Below are positions 24,992-33,513 of a stretch of 33,513 bases of DNA, in pieces; within the stretch, counting starts at the first letter, position 1; each line of letters begins with the position of its first letter. The stretch is taken from positions 1 through 33,513 of the forward strand of contig JAAYIR010000142.1 of assembly GCA_012523355.1 (NCBI GenBank), in the 5' to 3' direction. Position numbers and translations under genes: made by a program. This DNA comes from a candidate division WS1 bacterium (GTDB lineage Bacteria > Armatimonadota > Zipacnadia > Zipacnadales > Zipacnadaceae). The notes under the pieces were generated by a model, which searched no databases, was not told the origin of the DNA, and saw nothing but the letters and a program-made list of their open reading frames with translations.

Positions 24992-26807
24992 CTTGCTCCC
25001 CTCCCGGGAGACAAGGCGTAAGCCGTTCCAGCCCACATGCGTGGCAGACTCCCTCCCGGCAGTCTGGTGTGGCTATGCCCTCAGCAGCCAGCTCCCATTC
25101 GCGGCGGAGGAAATTCTGGGTGACACCCCAGTCCAGGTGCGTCCAGGGCAGGCGCTGGCCGGGCTGCCACGGCCGGCTACTCTCCCCCTGCAGGTCCACG
25201 CCGACGGCCGCGCAGGCCTCCTCCCAACGCGCCAGGGAGAAGTGCTCCGACCATGCCTCCAGGTAGCCGCCCTGCCGGTAGACCTTCTCCAGGACCGTGC
25301 CCAAGCGCCGATCGCCCCGTGCGAGCAGCTGTTCCACCACCGCGGTCTCGGCGCTATGCAGGGAGAGCTTGATCCCCTTGCGGGGCATCTCGGCCCGCAG
25401 CAGCTCCTGGCGGCGCTGTAACTCCGCCATGGGTGGGGGGGTAAACCACTGAAAGGGAGTGTGCGGCTTGGGGATGAAGGTGGCCACGCTGACCGCCAGC
25501 TCCATGTGCAGTTCTCGTCTCAGGCGCGCGCACAGGTCCGCGATACCCACCAGGTCCTCGTCCTGCTCGAAGGGCAGGCCCAGCATGAAATAGAGCTTGA
25601 GACGGCGCCAGCCCGCGGAAGCTGCGGCCCCCGCCGCCGCGAACAGGTCCTCTTCGGTTACGCCCTTGTTAATGATGCGGCGTAAGCGTTCCGTCCCGGC
25701 TTCCGGCGCAAAGGTCAGCCCGGTCTTGCGCACGCGCTGCAGCTTCTGCGCCAGGCCGACGCTGAAGGTATCCGTACGCAGTGACGCCAGCCCTATAGCC
25801 ACCGACTCCGCCGAGAAGTCTGCGTGCAGCGCGTCCAGGAGCTCCTCGATCCGTAGGTAGTCGGGGCAGTTCAGCGCGGTGAGGCTGATCTCGTCCCACC
25901 CGGTGGCGTCAATGATGGCGCGGGCCTGGCGGCGCAAGGTCTCTAGGGAGCGCTCACGCACCGGGCGGTACAGCATCCCCGCCGAGCAGAAGCGGCAACC
26001 TCGTGTGCAGCCTCGCGCTATCTCCAGTTGTGCACGATCATGAACCGTCTCCACCCAGGGGACGACCGGGGCCAGCGGGTAGGGCGCGGAGTCAAGATCA
26101 GCCAGCACCCGCCTGCGGACGGACGAGGGCGCCTCTCCGCGTGGGGTGGGGCAGAGCAGCCCCTCGGGGGTTTCCTCGACTGCGTACAGGCAGGGGACGT
26201 ATACCCCCTCCATCTGAGCCAGCCGCCGCAGAAGCGCCGCCCGGTCACTCTCGCTGCGGGTATCGTGCCAGGGCGAACCGGCGATGGCCTCCAAGATCTC
26301 CGGGAGTGCCTCCTCGCCGTCCCCCAGAACAAAGGCCTCGAAGAACTCAGCCAACGGCTCCGGGTTGGCGGTGCCAGGGCCGCCGGCGATTACCAGCGGC
26401 GCTTCGCCACCACGCTGGGAGTACCGCAGCGGGACTCCCCCCAAGTCCAGCATGGCCAGGATGGTGGTGTAGTTGAGCTCATGCTGCAGGGTAAAGCCAA
26501 CCACGTCAAAGGCGGAGAGCGGCAGGCCGCTTTCCAGTGAGGTCAGGGGGAGTTCCCGGCACCGGAGCTCCTCGAGAGCATCTGGCCAGGGGCAGTAGAT
26601 GCGCTCACACGCGAACCCGGGTCTCGAGTTCACGACGTGATAGAGTATCTGGGAGCCGACATGCGACATCCCCACGTCGTAGATATCCGGGAAGCACAAC
26701 GCCAGACGGATGCGTATCTCGCCAGGAGAGCGTGAGACGGCGTTCAACTCTCCGCCCAGGTAGCGCGCCGGCTTCTGAACTGCCAGTAGGGCCTCTTCGG
26801 GTAGCAT
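24984..26807 (-). CDS. TIGR03960-family B12-binding-domain radical SAM protein
   Basis: CFPDIYDVGMSHVGSQILY, EIARGCTRGCRFCSAGMLYRPVRERS (Cx3Cx2C). Start taken at MLPEEALLAVQKPARYLGGELN. Confidence 0.88.
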   Translation of the reverse strand: MLPEEALLAVQKPARYLGGELNAVSRSPGEIRIRLALCFPDIYDVGMSHVGSQILYHVVNSRPGFACERIYCPWPDALEELRCRELPLTSLESGLPLSAFDVVGFTLQHELNYTTILAMLDLGGVPLRYSQRGGEAPLVIAGGPGTANPEPLAEFFEAFVLGDGEEALPEILEAIAGSPWHDTRSESDRAALLRRLAQMEGVYVPCLYAVEETPEGLLCPTPRGEAPSSVRRRVLADLDSAPYPLAPVVPWVETVHDRAQLEIARGCTRGCRFCSAGMLYRPVRERSLETLRRQARAIIDATGWDEISLTALNCPDYLRIEELLDALHADFSAESVAIGLASLRTDTFSVGLAQKLQRVRKTGLTFAPEAGTERLRRIINKGVTEEDLFAAAGAAASAGWRRLKLYFMLGLPFEQDEDLVGIADLCARLRRELHMELAVSVATFIPKPHTPFQWFTPPPMAELQRRQELLRAEMPRKGIKLSLHSAETAVVEQLLARGDRRLGTVLEKVYRQGGYLEAWSEHFSLARWEEACAAVGVDLQGESSRPWQPGQRLPWTHLDWGVTQNFLRREWELAAEGIATPDCREGVCHACGLERLTPCLPGGEQDV

Positions 26808-26820
26808 CAACTGGTGTGAC

Positions 26821-28032
26821 TCATCCCCACAGGTTGGGCAGTTTCTCGCCAATCCGCTCGATGGCGCCCTGGATGGCTCCAAGCTTGTCCGGGTCCTTGA
26901 GAGTCAGCGACATGCGGAACCAGCCCTCGCCGTTTTCACCGTAGGCAGTGCCGGGGATGACCAGTACATGACACTGATCCAGCAGCGCCGCGGCAAACTC
27001 AGCGCTGGTCTCATAGCCCGGCGGCACCGGGGCCCAAACGTAAAAAGTCGCCCGGGGCTTCTGCAGGTTCCAGCCCAGCGAGTTGAGTCCCTCCACCAGG
27101 GCGTCACGACGCGCCTGGTACTCGGCACGCATTGTCGGCGCGAAGTCTTCGTAGTGACCCAGCGCTACGGCGCCGGCCCGCTGGATGGCCATGAAGGTCC
27201 CCGAATCCACGTTGGCCTTCACCTTGGACAGCGCGCTCACATGGGCCGCGCCACCCCAGGCCCAGGCTACGCGCCAGCCGGTCATGTTGAAGGTCTTGGA
27301 GAAGGAATGCATCTCGATGGCGTATTCTCTCGCGCCCTCGACCTGCAACAAGCTGGGCGGCGCAAAGCCGTCAAAGGCCACCTCATTATAAGCGGCATCC
27401 TGGACGATCAGGAGATTATGCTGCTGCGCAAACTCCAGGACCTCGCGGTAGAACTCAAGCGTAGCCACGCCGCCGGTGGGGTTGTTCGGGTAGTTGAGGA
27501 ACAGGACCTTGGCGGCCTTGGCAACGGCGGGAGGAATGCTCTCCAAATCCGGCAGGAAGCCATTTTGTGGGTCCAGCGGCATGGGGAAGGCCGCTCCGCC
27601 CGCCCAGGCGGCCTGCACCTTGTAGACCGAGTACGCCGGGTCGGGGACCAAAACCACGTCCGAAGGGTCTATGTAGGCCCACAGGATATGTACCAGGGCT
27701 TCCTTCGAGCCCAAACAGGACTGGATTTCCCCCTCGACCTGCAGGTCGAGGCCGTAGCGTCGGCGTCCAAACTCCGCGATGGCCGTCAAGTATTCGGGAA
27801 TCCCAAACCCTGTCTCGTCATACGGATGGGTCGCCGGATCCTGCGCGGCCTTGTACAAGGCTTCAATCACGAATTTTGGAGTGGGCATATCAGGGTCCCC
27901 GATGCCGAAGTCAGTCGGCTGAATGCCCTGCGCCTGCAGCTCGCGCTTGATGCGCGCGATCTCGCGGAAGGGATACGGGGGGATGCGCTGCAGTCTCTGT
28001 GCAATCGGTAACTCCACGGAATGAACCTCCAC
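26821..28032 (-). CDS. LL-diaminopimelate aminotransferase-like class I/II aminotransferase
   Basis: IPPYPFREIARIKRELQAQGIQPTDFGIGDPDMPTP, LNYPNNPTGGVAT, MHSFSKTFNMTGWRVAW. Adjacent to dapF. Confidence 0.85.
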   Translation of the reverse strand: MEVHSVELPIAQRLQRIPPYPFREIARIKRELQAQGIQPTDFGIGDPDMPTPKFVIEALYKAAQDPATHPYDETGFGIPEYLTAIAEFGRRRYGLDLQVEGEIQSCLGSKEALVHILWAYIDPSDVVLVPDPAYSVYKVQAAWAGGAAFPMPLDPQNGFLPDLESIPPAVAKAAKVLFLNYPNNPTGGVATLEFYREVLEFAQQHNLLIVQDAAYNEVAFDGFAPPSLLQVEGAREYAIEMHSFSKTFNMTGWRVAWAWGGAAHVSALSKVKANVDSGTFMAIQRAGAVALGHYEDFAPTMRAEYQARRDALVEGLNSLGWNLQKPRATFYVWAPVPPGYETSAEFAAALLDQCHVLVIPGTAYGENGEGWFRMSLTLKDPDKLGAIQGAIERIGEKLPNLWG

Positions 28033-28907
28033 TATTCAGACCCCAGACGGGCTGGGGCGACGATCTCGGGTAGCACCTGGGCGGTGTAGACCTCGGTGGC
28101 GGGCCCAGTGACGAACACATGGTCGTCCTCGGCCCACTCGATCTCGAGGTCGCCGCCTCGCAGGTGCACGGTCGCGCGCCGCTCGGAGCGGCCGGTGAGA
28201 GCGCCGGCGACTACTGTGGCCGCAGCCCCGGTGCCGCAGGCCAGCGTTTCTCCGGACCCGCGCTCCCAGACGCGCATCTCCAAGTGGCGCCGATCAAGGA
28301 CCCGGACGAACTCCACATTCGTCCGCGCGGGGAAGAGCTCATGACACTCAATCTTCGGCCCGATCTCCGCGACTGGAAACTCTGCCACCTCGGGCACGAA
28401 GATGACACAATGCGGGTTCCCCATCGAGACGGCCGCGAAGCTGAAATCCTGCCCCTCGATGGTCAGCGGTTGCTCGATAACCTGCGCCTCCCCCGGCTCG
28501 CCAGTCATGGGAATCTCGTGCCGACGCAGGCGGGGCTGTCCCATGTTCACCCGCGCGGAAATCATCTTGCCTTGCGCGACACTCAAGCGCAGAGTAATCA
28601 ACCCCGCGCCGGTCTCCACCGCGAGTTCAGTCTTATCGGTGAGGCCATGATCATACACGTACTTGGCGAAGGCCCGCACGCCATTGCCGCACATCTCCGC
28701 CTCCGAGCCGTCGGCATTGAAGATGCGCATGCGAAAATCCGCGCTCTCGGAGGGCTGCACTAAAATGATGCCATCCGCCCCGGCGCCGAAATGGCGGTCG
28801 GAAAGCACACGCGCGAGCGTGGGGAGGTCGTACCCGGTAAGGTCTTCCGCCAGCGTGTTGAAATGAAGATAATCGTTTCCCAGTCCGTGTAGCTTGGTGA
28901 ATTCCAT
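28032..28907 (-). CDS. dapF: Diaminopimelate epimerase
   Basis: MEFTKLHGLGNDYLHFN, EAEMCGNGVRAFAKYV, ERGSGETLACGTGAAATV. Confidence 0.95.
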   Translation of the reverse strand: MEFTKLHGLGNDYLHFNTLAEDLTGYDLPTLARVLSDRHFGAGADGIILVQPSESADFRMRIFNADGSEAEMCGNGVRAFAKYVYDHGLTDKTELAVETGAGLITLRLSVAQGKMISARVNMGQPRLRRHEIPMTGEPGEAQVIEQPLTIEGQDFSFAAVSMGNPHCVIFVPEVAEFPVAEIGPKIECHELFPARTNVEFVRVLDRRHLEMRVWERGSGETLACGTGAAATVVAGALTGRSERRATVHLRGGDLEIEWAEDDHVFVTGPATEVYTAQVLPEIVAPARLGSE

Positions 28908-29866
28908 TAACCGCTCCCCAGGAGCTCACGCCCCACGCAGCAGAGGTACCGCGCAAACCGCTCAAACTCCGCTTCGGTGGTCCAGGTCATCCAGCCGAAA
29001 CCGTACTCACGCCGAAACCAAGTGAGTTGGCGCTTGGCGAAGCGTTGCGTCTCTCGACGGATAGACTCCTGGGCCTCAGCCAGCGTCCGACGCCGCTCCA
29101 GTACGGCGAACAACTCTCCATATCCCAAGGCGCGGAGCGCCGGCAAGCCGGGCGTGAGTCCTCTCTCTTTCAGGCAGCGCACTTCCTCTATCCACTCCGA
29201 GGCGAGCATCTGCTCGAGCCGCGCCTCAATGCGCTGCCCCAGTGCCTTTCGCGGGCAAGTCAGCACATAATTCGCGTTATTATACCGAACTGCGGGCTTA
29301 TGGTCAACGCCGGCCAGTTCTGACAGGGGCTTCCCGGTAAGCTCCCACACCTCCAGCGCCCGCACCAGCCGTCGGGCATCGGTGGGGGAGAGGCGGTGTG
29401 CCGAGACGGGGTCCACACGCTGGAGACGCTCGTGCAAGACCTCAGGCCCCTGGCTGGCGGCCTCGGCACGTAGACGCCGTCGCAGAGCCAGACCTTCCGG
29501 GCCGGGAGGCGGCGGGAACTTGTACTGACGGAGCAGCGCCCGGAAGTACAGCCCGGTGCCTCCGCAAAGGATGGGTAGCCGCCCGCGCGAAGCGATGTCG
29601 GCGATCGCCGCCTCCGCGAGCCCCTTGAAATTGGCCACGGTAAACGGCTCGGAGGGCGAAATCTCGCCCACCAAGTGCAGCGGCACGCCCTCGCGCTCCT
29701 CCTCGGTAGGCTGGGCGGTGCCGATAGCCAGTCCCCGATAGATCTGAAAAGCATCCGCGGAGATGACCTCCCCACCGACCTGCCGGGCGACCTGAAAGGC
29801 CATTCGAGTCTTGCCGCTTGCGGTGGGGCCGGCGATCGCTAGGAGGGGGAGCCGAGGCGCACTCAT
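28907..29866 (-). CDS. miaA: tRNA dimethylallyltransferase
   Basis: LLAIAGPTASGKTRMAFQVA, VISADAFQIYRGLAIGTAQPT, PILCGGTGLYFRALL. Start at MSAPRL with ATGA overlap of the mutL stop. Confidence 0.94.
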   Translation of the reverse strand: MSAPRLPLLAIAGPTASGKTRMAFQVARQVGGEVISADAFQIYRGLAIGTAQPTEEEREGVPLHLVGEISPSEPFTVANFKGLAEAAIADIASRGRLPILCGGTGLYFRALLRQYKFPPPPGPEGLALRRRLRAEAASQGPEVLHERLQRVDPVSAHRLSPTDARRLVRALEVWELTGKPLSELAGVDHKPAVRYNNANYVLTCPRKALGQRIEARLEQMLASEWIEEVRCLKERGLTPGLPALRALGYGELFAVLERRRTLAEAQESIRRETQRFAKRQLTWFRREYGFGWMTWTTEAEFERFARYLCCVGRELLGSG

Positions 29867-31689
29867 CGCCTGAACCGCCGGTCGAGCTGTGTCGCGGGGA
29901 AGGACAGGATGATGGGGTCGCCATGCGGGCACACCTCCGGGGCCTGCGTGGCCAGCAGATCCCGCACGAGGGTCTGCATTTCCACTGTGCTCAGATGCTG
30001 GCCGGCCTTGATGGCGGCGTGACAGGAGATGGTGGCCAGCAACTCCTGAGTTTCCTGGTGGCCTGCACCGTGCTCTGCTAGGTCAGCGGCGAGGTCGCGC
30101 AGCGTGTCCAGCGGATTGCCGTGAAGAATCCCCGCCGGCACCCCGCGCACCAGGAAGCTCGTTCCGCCAAACTCTTCCAACAGAAAGCCCAGCGCCGTCA
30201 GTGGTTCCTGATTCTCCTGCAGAGCAGCAAACTCCGGCCCGGTCAATTCCAGCGGCTGCGGAATCGCCAGCAACTGGGACGCCACCTGCCGTTCCGTTGC
30301 CTGGAGGCGCTCGAAGAGGACGCGCTCGGCGGCCCGGTGCTGATCCACCAGCAGGAGATGTGCTTCCGCGCCAACAATCAGATACCGCGCCCAGAGCTGA
30401 CCGTGAACCGTGGGTTCTCCGTACGCAGGGCCTTCTTCGGAGGGACGCCGTTGCTGCGCCTCCGTGACCGAATCGCTGACCAGCGGAGTCTCGTGAACCT
30501 CCAGTCCCACATCCCGCTCATCAACTTCTTCGAAGAAAGGGTTCACCCGCAAGCGCTCGATGCGCCCGTGATGCTCGAAATCCGGCGTCTTCAGCTTCCC
30601 CGCCGGGAGAAAGGCCGGACGACTGTCCGCCCCCGAGGGCTCCGACGAGACCCCGCTGCCCGCGCGGAATTGATGTCCGGTCTGACTCAGGGAGCGGTAG
30701 CCCGCTGCTGCCAGGGCCTCGGTAACCGCGCGTTCGGTTAGGGCGTGCATCTCTCCGGGCCGCTGAAAGCGCACCTCAATCTTGGTGGGGTGCACATTGG
30801 GGTCCACCTCCAGCGGAGACAGATCATACGAGAGCACGCACAAGGGCTGACGGCCCACGGGCAGGAGCATGCCGTACGCCTCGGTGAGGGCATGCCCCAG
30901 ACTGCGGGAGCGCACGTAGCGGCGATTGACGAAGAAGAACTGCTGAGCCCGCGTCGCGCGTAACAAACGTGGGGTGGAGGTAAAGCCTTGCAGGCGGAAG
31001 CCCGGCACCTCGAGATGCACGGGCAGAAGCTCGCGCACCGTGTTGCTCCCGAAAGCCGCGGCCAAGACCTCACTCAACTCCCCCGTGCCGCGCGTACTGA
31101 GGACCTCCGCCTCGTTGTGGAGAACGCGGAAGGAGACTTCAGGGTGCGCCAGGGCCAGCCGCACTACCCAGTCCACGCAATGCCCGCGTTCCGTCGCGCT
31201 GGTAGCCAGGAACTTCAGGCGCGCGGGTGTATTGTAGAACAGATTGGCGACGGTGACGGTTGTCCCGGGAGCGGCGCCCGTCTCCACCAGATTAGTGATC
31301 TCCCCGCCCTCGACCAGAACCGAGGTTGCCGTCTCCTGCTCCGGTGGCCGGGAGGTGATCTTCAGATGCGCGACCGCGCCGATGCTGGGCAGTGCCTCTC
31401 CCCGAAAGCCGAGCGTGGCGATGGCGTGCAGGCTGTCGGCGTCGCTCAACTTGGAGGTGGCAAAGCGCTGTACCGCGAGGACCAGATCCTCCGCGCTCAT
31501 CCCCTGGCCGTCGTCGGTGACCTGAATTAACCGCCTCCCTCCGTCCTGCAGACGCACCTCAATGCGCCGCGCCTCCGCGTCCAGGGCATTCTCCACCAGC
31601 TCCTTGACGATGCTGGCGGGACGCTCCACCACCTCGCCGGCGGCGATGCGATTGGCCAGATTCTCCGGCAAAACATGGATCTTGGGCAT
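29863..31689 (-). CDS. mutL: DNA mismatch repair protein MutL (with C-terminal endonuclease-type motifs)
   Basis: MPKIHVLPENLANRIAAGEVVERPASIVKELVENALDAEA, GFRGEALPSIGAVAHL. C-terminal DQHRAAERVLFE, SCHAAIKAG, CPHGDP motifs. Confidence 0.95.
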   Translation of the reverse strand: MPKIHVLPENLANRIAAGEVVERPASIVKELVENALDAEARRIEVRLQDGGRRLIQVTDDGQGMSAEDLVLAVQRFATSKLSDADSLHAIATLGFRGEALPSIGAVAHLKITSRPPEQETATSVLVEGGEITNLVETGAAPGTTVTVANLFYNTPARLKFLATSATERGHCVDWVVRLALAHPEVSFRVLHNEAEVLSTRGTGELSEVLAAAFGSNTVRELLPVHLEVPGFRLQGFTSTPRLLRATRAQQFFFVNRRYVRSRSLGHALTEAYGMLLPVGRQPLCVLSYDLSPLEVDPNVHPTKIEVRFQRPGEMHALTERAVTEALAAAGYRSLSQTGHQFRAGSGVSSEPSGADSRPAFLPAGKLKTPDFEHHGRIERLRVNPFFEEVDERDVGLEVHETPLVSDSVTEAQQRRPSEEGPAYGEPTVHGQLWARYLIVGAEAHLLLVDQHRAAERVLFERLQATERQVASQLLAIPQPLELTGPEFAALQENQEPLTALGFLLEEFGGTSFLVRGVPAGILHGNPLDTLRDLAADLAEHGAGHQETQELLATISCHAAIKAGQHLSTVEMQTLVRDLLATQAPEVCPHGDPIILSFPATQLDRRFRR

Positions 31690-31695
31690 AGGCCA

Positions 31696-32508
31696 CTAGC
31701 CTGCGAGGGCCTCCTGGATGAAGCCACGCAGCGCCGCTCCCTCTTCGGGGAGAATCACCTCCGGTGGGTCCTGGCTTTCCCACTCCAGTGAAATGGCGAT
31801 GTCTGCCGGCTCCTGCGCCATGAGCCGAATCGCCTCGCGGTGAGGCACCATACCGGTGCCCATCCGGGCAAAGGAGATGGCGTGGACGTTATCCTCCGGC
31901 CAGATCAGATCATGGACATGTGAGTGCAGAATGTGCCCCTGGATATGGCCGTAGGACTCCTCCAGACTCTCGCCCACCCGGAAGCTATGCGCGAAGTCCC
32001 AGTTCACGCCCAGTCGTGGATGGTTGACCTGTCGCACGACTTCGGCCGCCAGCCGGGCCTGACAGAAGGCGTCATGGGTCTCCAGGCACAGGTTCACTTT
32101 GCAGTCCTCCGCCGCCTGAGTGCAACGCGCCAGCGCCTTCGCGACGGTATCCACCCCTTGCTCCGGCGTCATGCCTTCGGGGAGAGTGCCGCCAAAGACG
32201 CGGAGGTTCGGGCTGCCCAGGTCGGAGGCGAGCTGCAGATAGCGTTTCGTCTCCTCGATCCGTTCCTCAGCCTGCGTGGGGTCCGCGTAGGTGAGCGAGG
32301 TCGCCAGGCAGGACATGCGCACACCACAGTCAGAGAAGGCGGCCTTCACCTCGGCGCGCTGGGCCTTGGTTAGCCCCAGTTCTACGCCGTGCCTGTGCCC
32401 AATGGCAGTTCGCGGCTCCACGCCGTCATACCCGTAGCGAATGGCAGCAGTCAGGATCTGAGACAAGGTCCAGTCCGGCGTGGCAAAAGTCATGAAACAC
32501 AAATGCAT
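31696..32508 (-). CDS. Sugar phosphate isomerase/epimerase (xylose isomerase-like TIM barrel)
   Basis: MHLCFMTFATPDWTLSQILTAAIRYGYDGVEPRT, NLCLETHDAF, LGVNWDFAHSF, HSHVHDLI. GGAGG before the ATG at 32508. Confidence 0.8.
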   Translation of the reverse strand: MHLCFMTFATPDWTLSQILTAAIRYGYDGVEPRTAIGHRHGVELGLTKAQRAEVKAAFSDCGVRMSCLATSLTYADPTQAEERIEETKRYLQLASDLGSPNLRVFGGTLPEGMTPEQGVDTVAKALARCTQAAEDCKVNLCLETHDAFCQARLAAEVVRQVNHPRLGVNWDFAHSFRVGESLEESYGHIQGHILHSHVHDLIWPEDNVHAISFARMGTGMVPHREAIRLMAQEPADIAISLEWESQDPPEVILPEEGAALRGFIQEALAG

Positions 32509-32525
32509 GTCGTAGTCCTCCAGAG

Positions 32526-33173
32526 TCAATCGCGGAGACGGCGGGACAGAAACGGGTTAGCGGCGAGGACGAAGCGTAGCGGGGCCTGCGCCCCCTGGTG
32601 CGAACCCAGACCAATGCGGCGGCCTGCCGCAACCTCACCGTCTCTCCTTGCGTCCGAGGCGACCCACAGAGGGGGTCGGGTAGCGTCCCCCCGATTGTGT
32701 GTCAGGTCTATCCCCAGCGCCCCAGTCAGTTTCGCGGGGCCGGAGCACAAGTCCTTCAGAAGTGTACGTCCGCGCCGCCTGCGCATCAACTCCAGACCCG
32801 CAAGCGGCTCCAGCGCCCGGATCAACACAGCCTCGGGCACTCCTTCTGGCTGAGTGACCAGGTTCAGGCAATAGTGCACGCCATAGATCTGATAGACATA
32901 GATGCTTCCTGGCTCGCCAAACATGGGGTCGTTACGCGGCGTCCGTCCCCGGTACGCGTGGCAGCCCGGGTCGTTTGCCAGGTAGGCCTCCGTCTCCACG
33001 ATAAGCCCTGCGGTGAGGCCCAATGGCTGGTGGTGAATCAGAACCCTCCCGAGTAGCTCACGCGCCACCGCTACCGTTGGCTGTAGGTAGAACTTACGGG
33101 GGAGAGGCGGAAGATTCCCCCAGTCCCTTTCGGTGTGGAAAATAGTCTCTCTCGGAGGTTTAGTCTTGCTCAT
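32526..33173 (-). CDS. mpg: DNA-3-methyladenine glycosylase (AAG/MPG family)
   Basis: VARELLGRVLIHHQPLGLTAGLIVETEAYLANDPGCHAYRGRTPRNDPMFGEPGSIYVYQIYGVHYCLNLVT, DLCSGPAKLTGALGI. Confidence 0.93.
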   Translation of the reverse strand: MSKTKPPRETIFHTERDWGNLPPLPRKFYLQPTVAVARELLGRVLIHHQPLGLTAGLIVETEAYLANDPGCHAYRGRTPRNDPMFGEPGSIYVYQIYGVHYCLNLVTQPEGVPEAVLIRALEPLAGLELMRRRRGRTLLKDLCSGPAKLTGALGIDLTHNRGDATRPPLWVASDARRDGEVAAGRRIGLGSHQGAQAPLRFVLAANPFLSRRLRD

Positions 33174-33194
33174 TGGCGGGTATAAGTCTACTAC

Positions 33195-33289
33195 GCAAGG
33201 GTGAGTGTTTGGAGCAGGTCACAACGAGCGATCCCCTAATCCCTCAAGTGCCCCCCTGCGCTACGACCAGCTCCGGAACTCACCCTTGC
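33195..33289. repeat. Long imperfect inverted repeat / potential hairpin
   Basis: GCAAGGGTGAGT (33195-33206) vs ACTCACCCTTGC (33278-33289), 12/12. Nested GGAGCAGGTC (33211-33220) vs GACCAGCTCC (33265-33274), 9/10. AGCG (33227) vs CGCT (33259). Confidence 0.75.
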
Positions 33290-33317
33290 ATTGCGTTCAG
33301 TGGAAGTACTTCTCTTC

Positions 33318-33331
33318 GCACTACGTAGTGC
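33318..33331. repeat. Perfect 14-bp palindrome GCACTACGTAGTGC
   Basis: Direct reading; identical to its reverse complement. Confidence 0.85.
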
Positions 33332-33377
33332 CCCTCCCACCGCAAGCCACCGGTCTTGCCGGTCGTGAAGGGTGCGG

Positions 33378-33406
33378 TTGACACAGACTCCTCCACATGG
33401 CATAAT
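33378..33406 (+). promoter_or_regulatory. Sigma70-type promoter TTGACA-17-CATAAT for tRNA-Gln
   Basis: TTGACA at 33378-33383, 17-nt spacer, CATAAT at 33401-33406, 10 nt upstream of the tRNA. Confidence 0.75.
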
Positions 33407-33415
33407 AATGCCTGC

Positions 33416-33490
33416 TGCCGGGTGGTGTAACGGTAACACGACTGACTCTGGATCAGTTGACTCTAGGTTCGATTCCTAGCCCGGCAGCCA
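33416..33490 (+). tRNA. tRNA-Gln (CTG), CCA encoded
   Basis: Acceptor TGCCGGG/CCCGGCA, anticodon stem-loop ACTGA-CTCTGGA-TCAGT, T-arm CTAGGTTCGATTCCTAG, GCCA end. Confidence 0.93.
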
Positions 33491-33513
33491 GCCTATGAGC
33501 CCGAAGCCGCCTC

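Noticed and set aside
26968-28011. 347-aa plus-strand ORF opposite the LL-DAP aminotransferase-like gene
   Set aside because: Antisense shadow; the minus-strand aminotransferase motifs are unambiguous.
1-33513. CRISPR array, integrase, transposase or prophage
   Set aside because: No regularly spaced direct repeats and no recognisable recombinase or phage structural genes were seen.

Overview
High-GC bacterial chromosomal window. The H-X9-DG/DUF1559-type prepilin suggests an Armatimonadota-like lineage; this is inference only. Most of it is core metabolism and repair: an IPMDH/IDH-family dehydrogenase, aspartate and LL-DAP-type aminotransferases, isocitrate and malate dehydrogenases, DapF, MiaA, MutL, Mpg, RNase E/G with its usual TIGR03960/TIGR03936 radical-SAM neighbours, and two tRNAs (Met-CAT, Gln-CTG). 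Three loci stand out. (1) Downstream of tRNA-Met is a large SIR2-like + nSTAND1 + HEAT + TPR protein (5142-7964). It ends at a single TAG that is exactly in frame with a PQQ-type beta-propeller ORF (to 9080). Reading through the TAG gives one continuous ~1312-codon STAND protein with a propeller C-terminus. Its SIR2 and Walker B motifs look catalytically degenerate. (2) A cobalamin riboswitch with a terminator expression platform controls an operon whose first gene is a type IV prepilin-like (DUF1559) protein, followed by btuF-btuD-btuC. This suggests a pseudopilin linked to B12 uptake. (3) A ~95-nt imperfect inverted repeat and a perfect 14-bp palindrome lie between mpg and tRNA-Gln. Further points are a WecA/MraY-like membrane domain lacking catalytic motifs fused to a TagA/WecG glycosyltransferase, a predicted leaderless M50-like gene, and a large uncharacterised secreted protein divergent from the B12 operon. 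All calls come from reading the sequence; no database searches were run.
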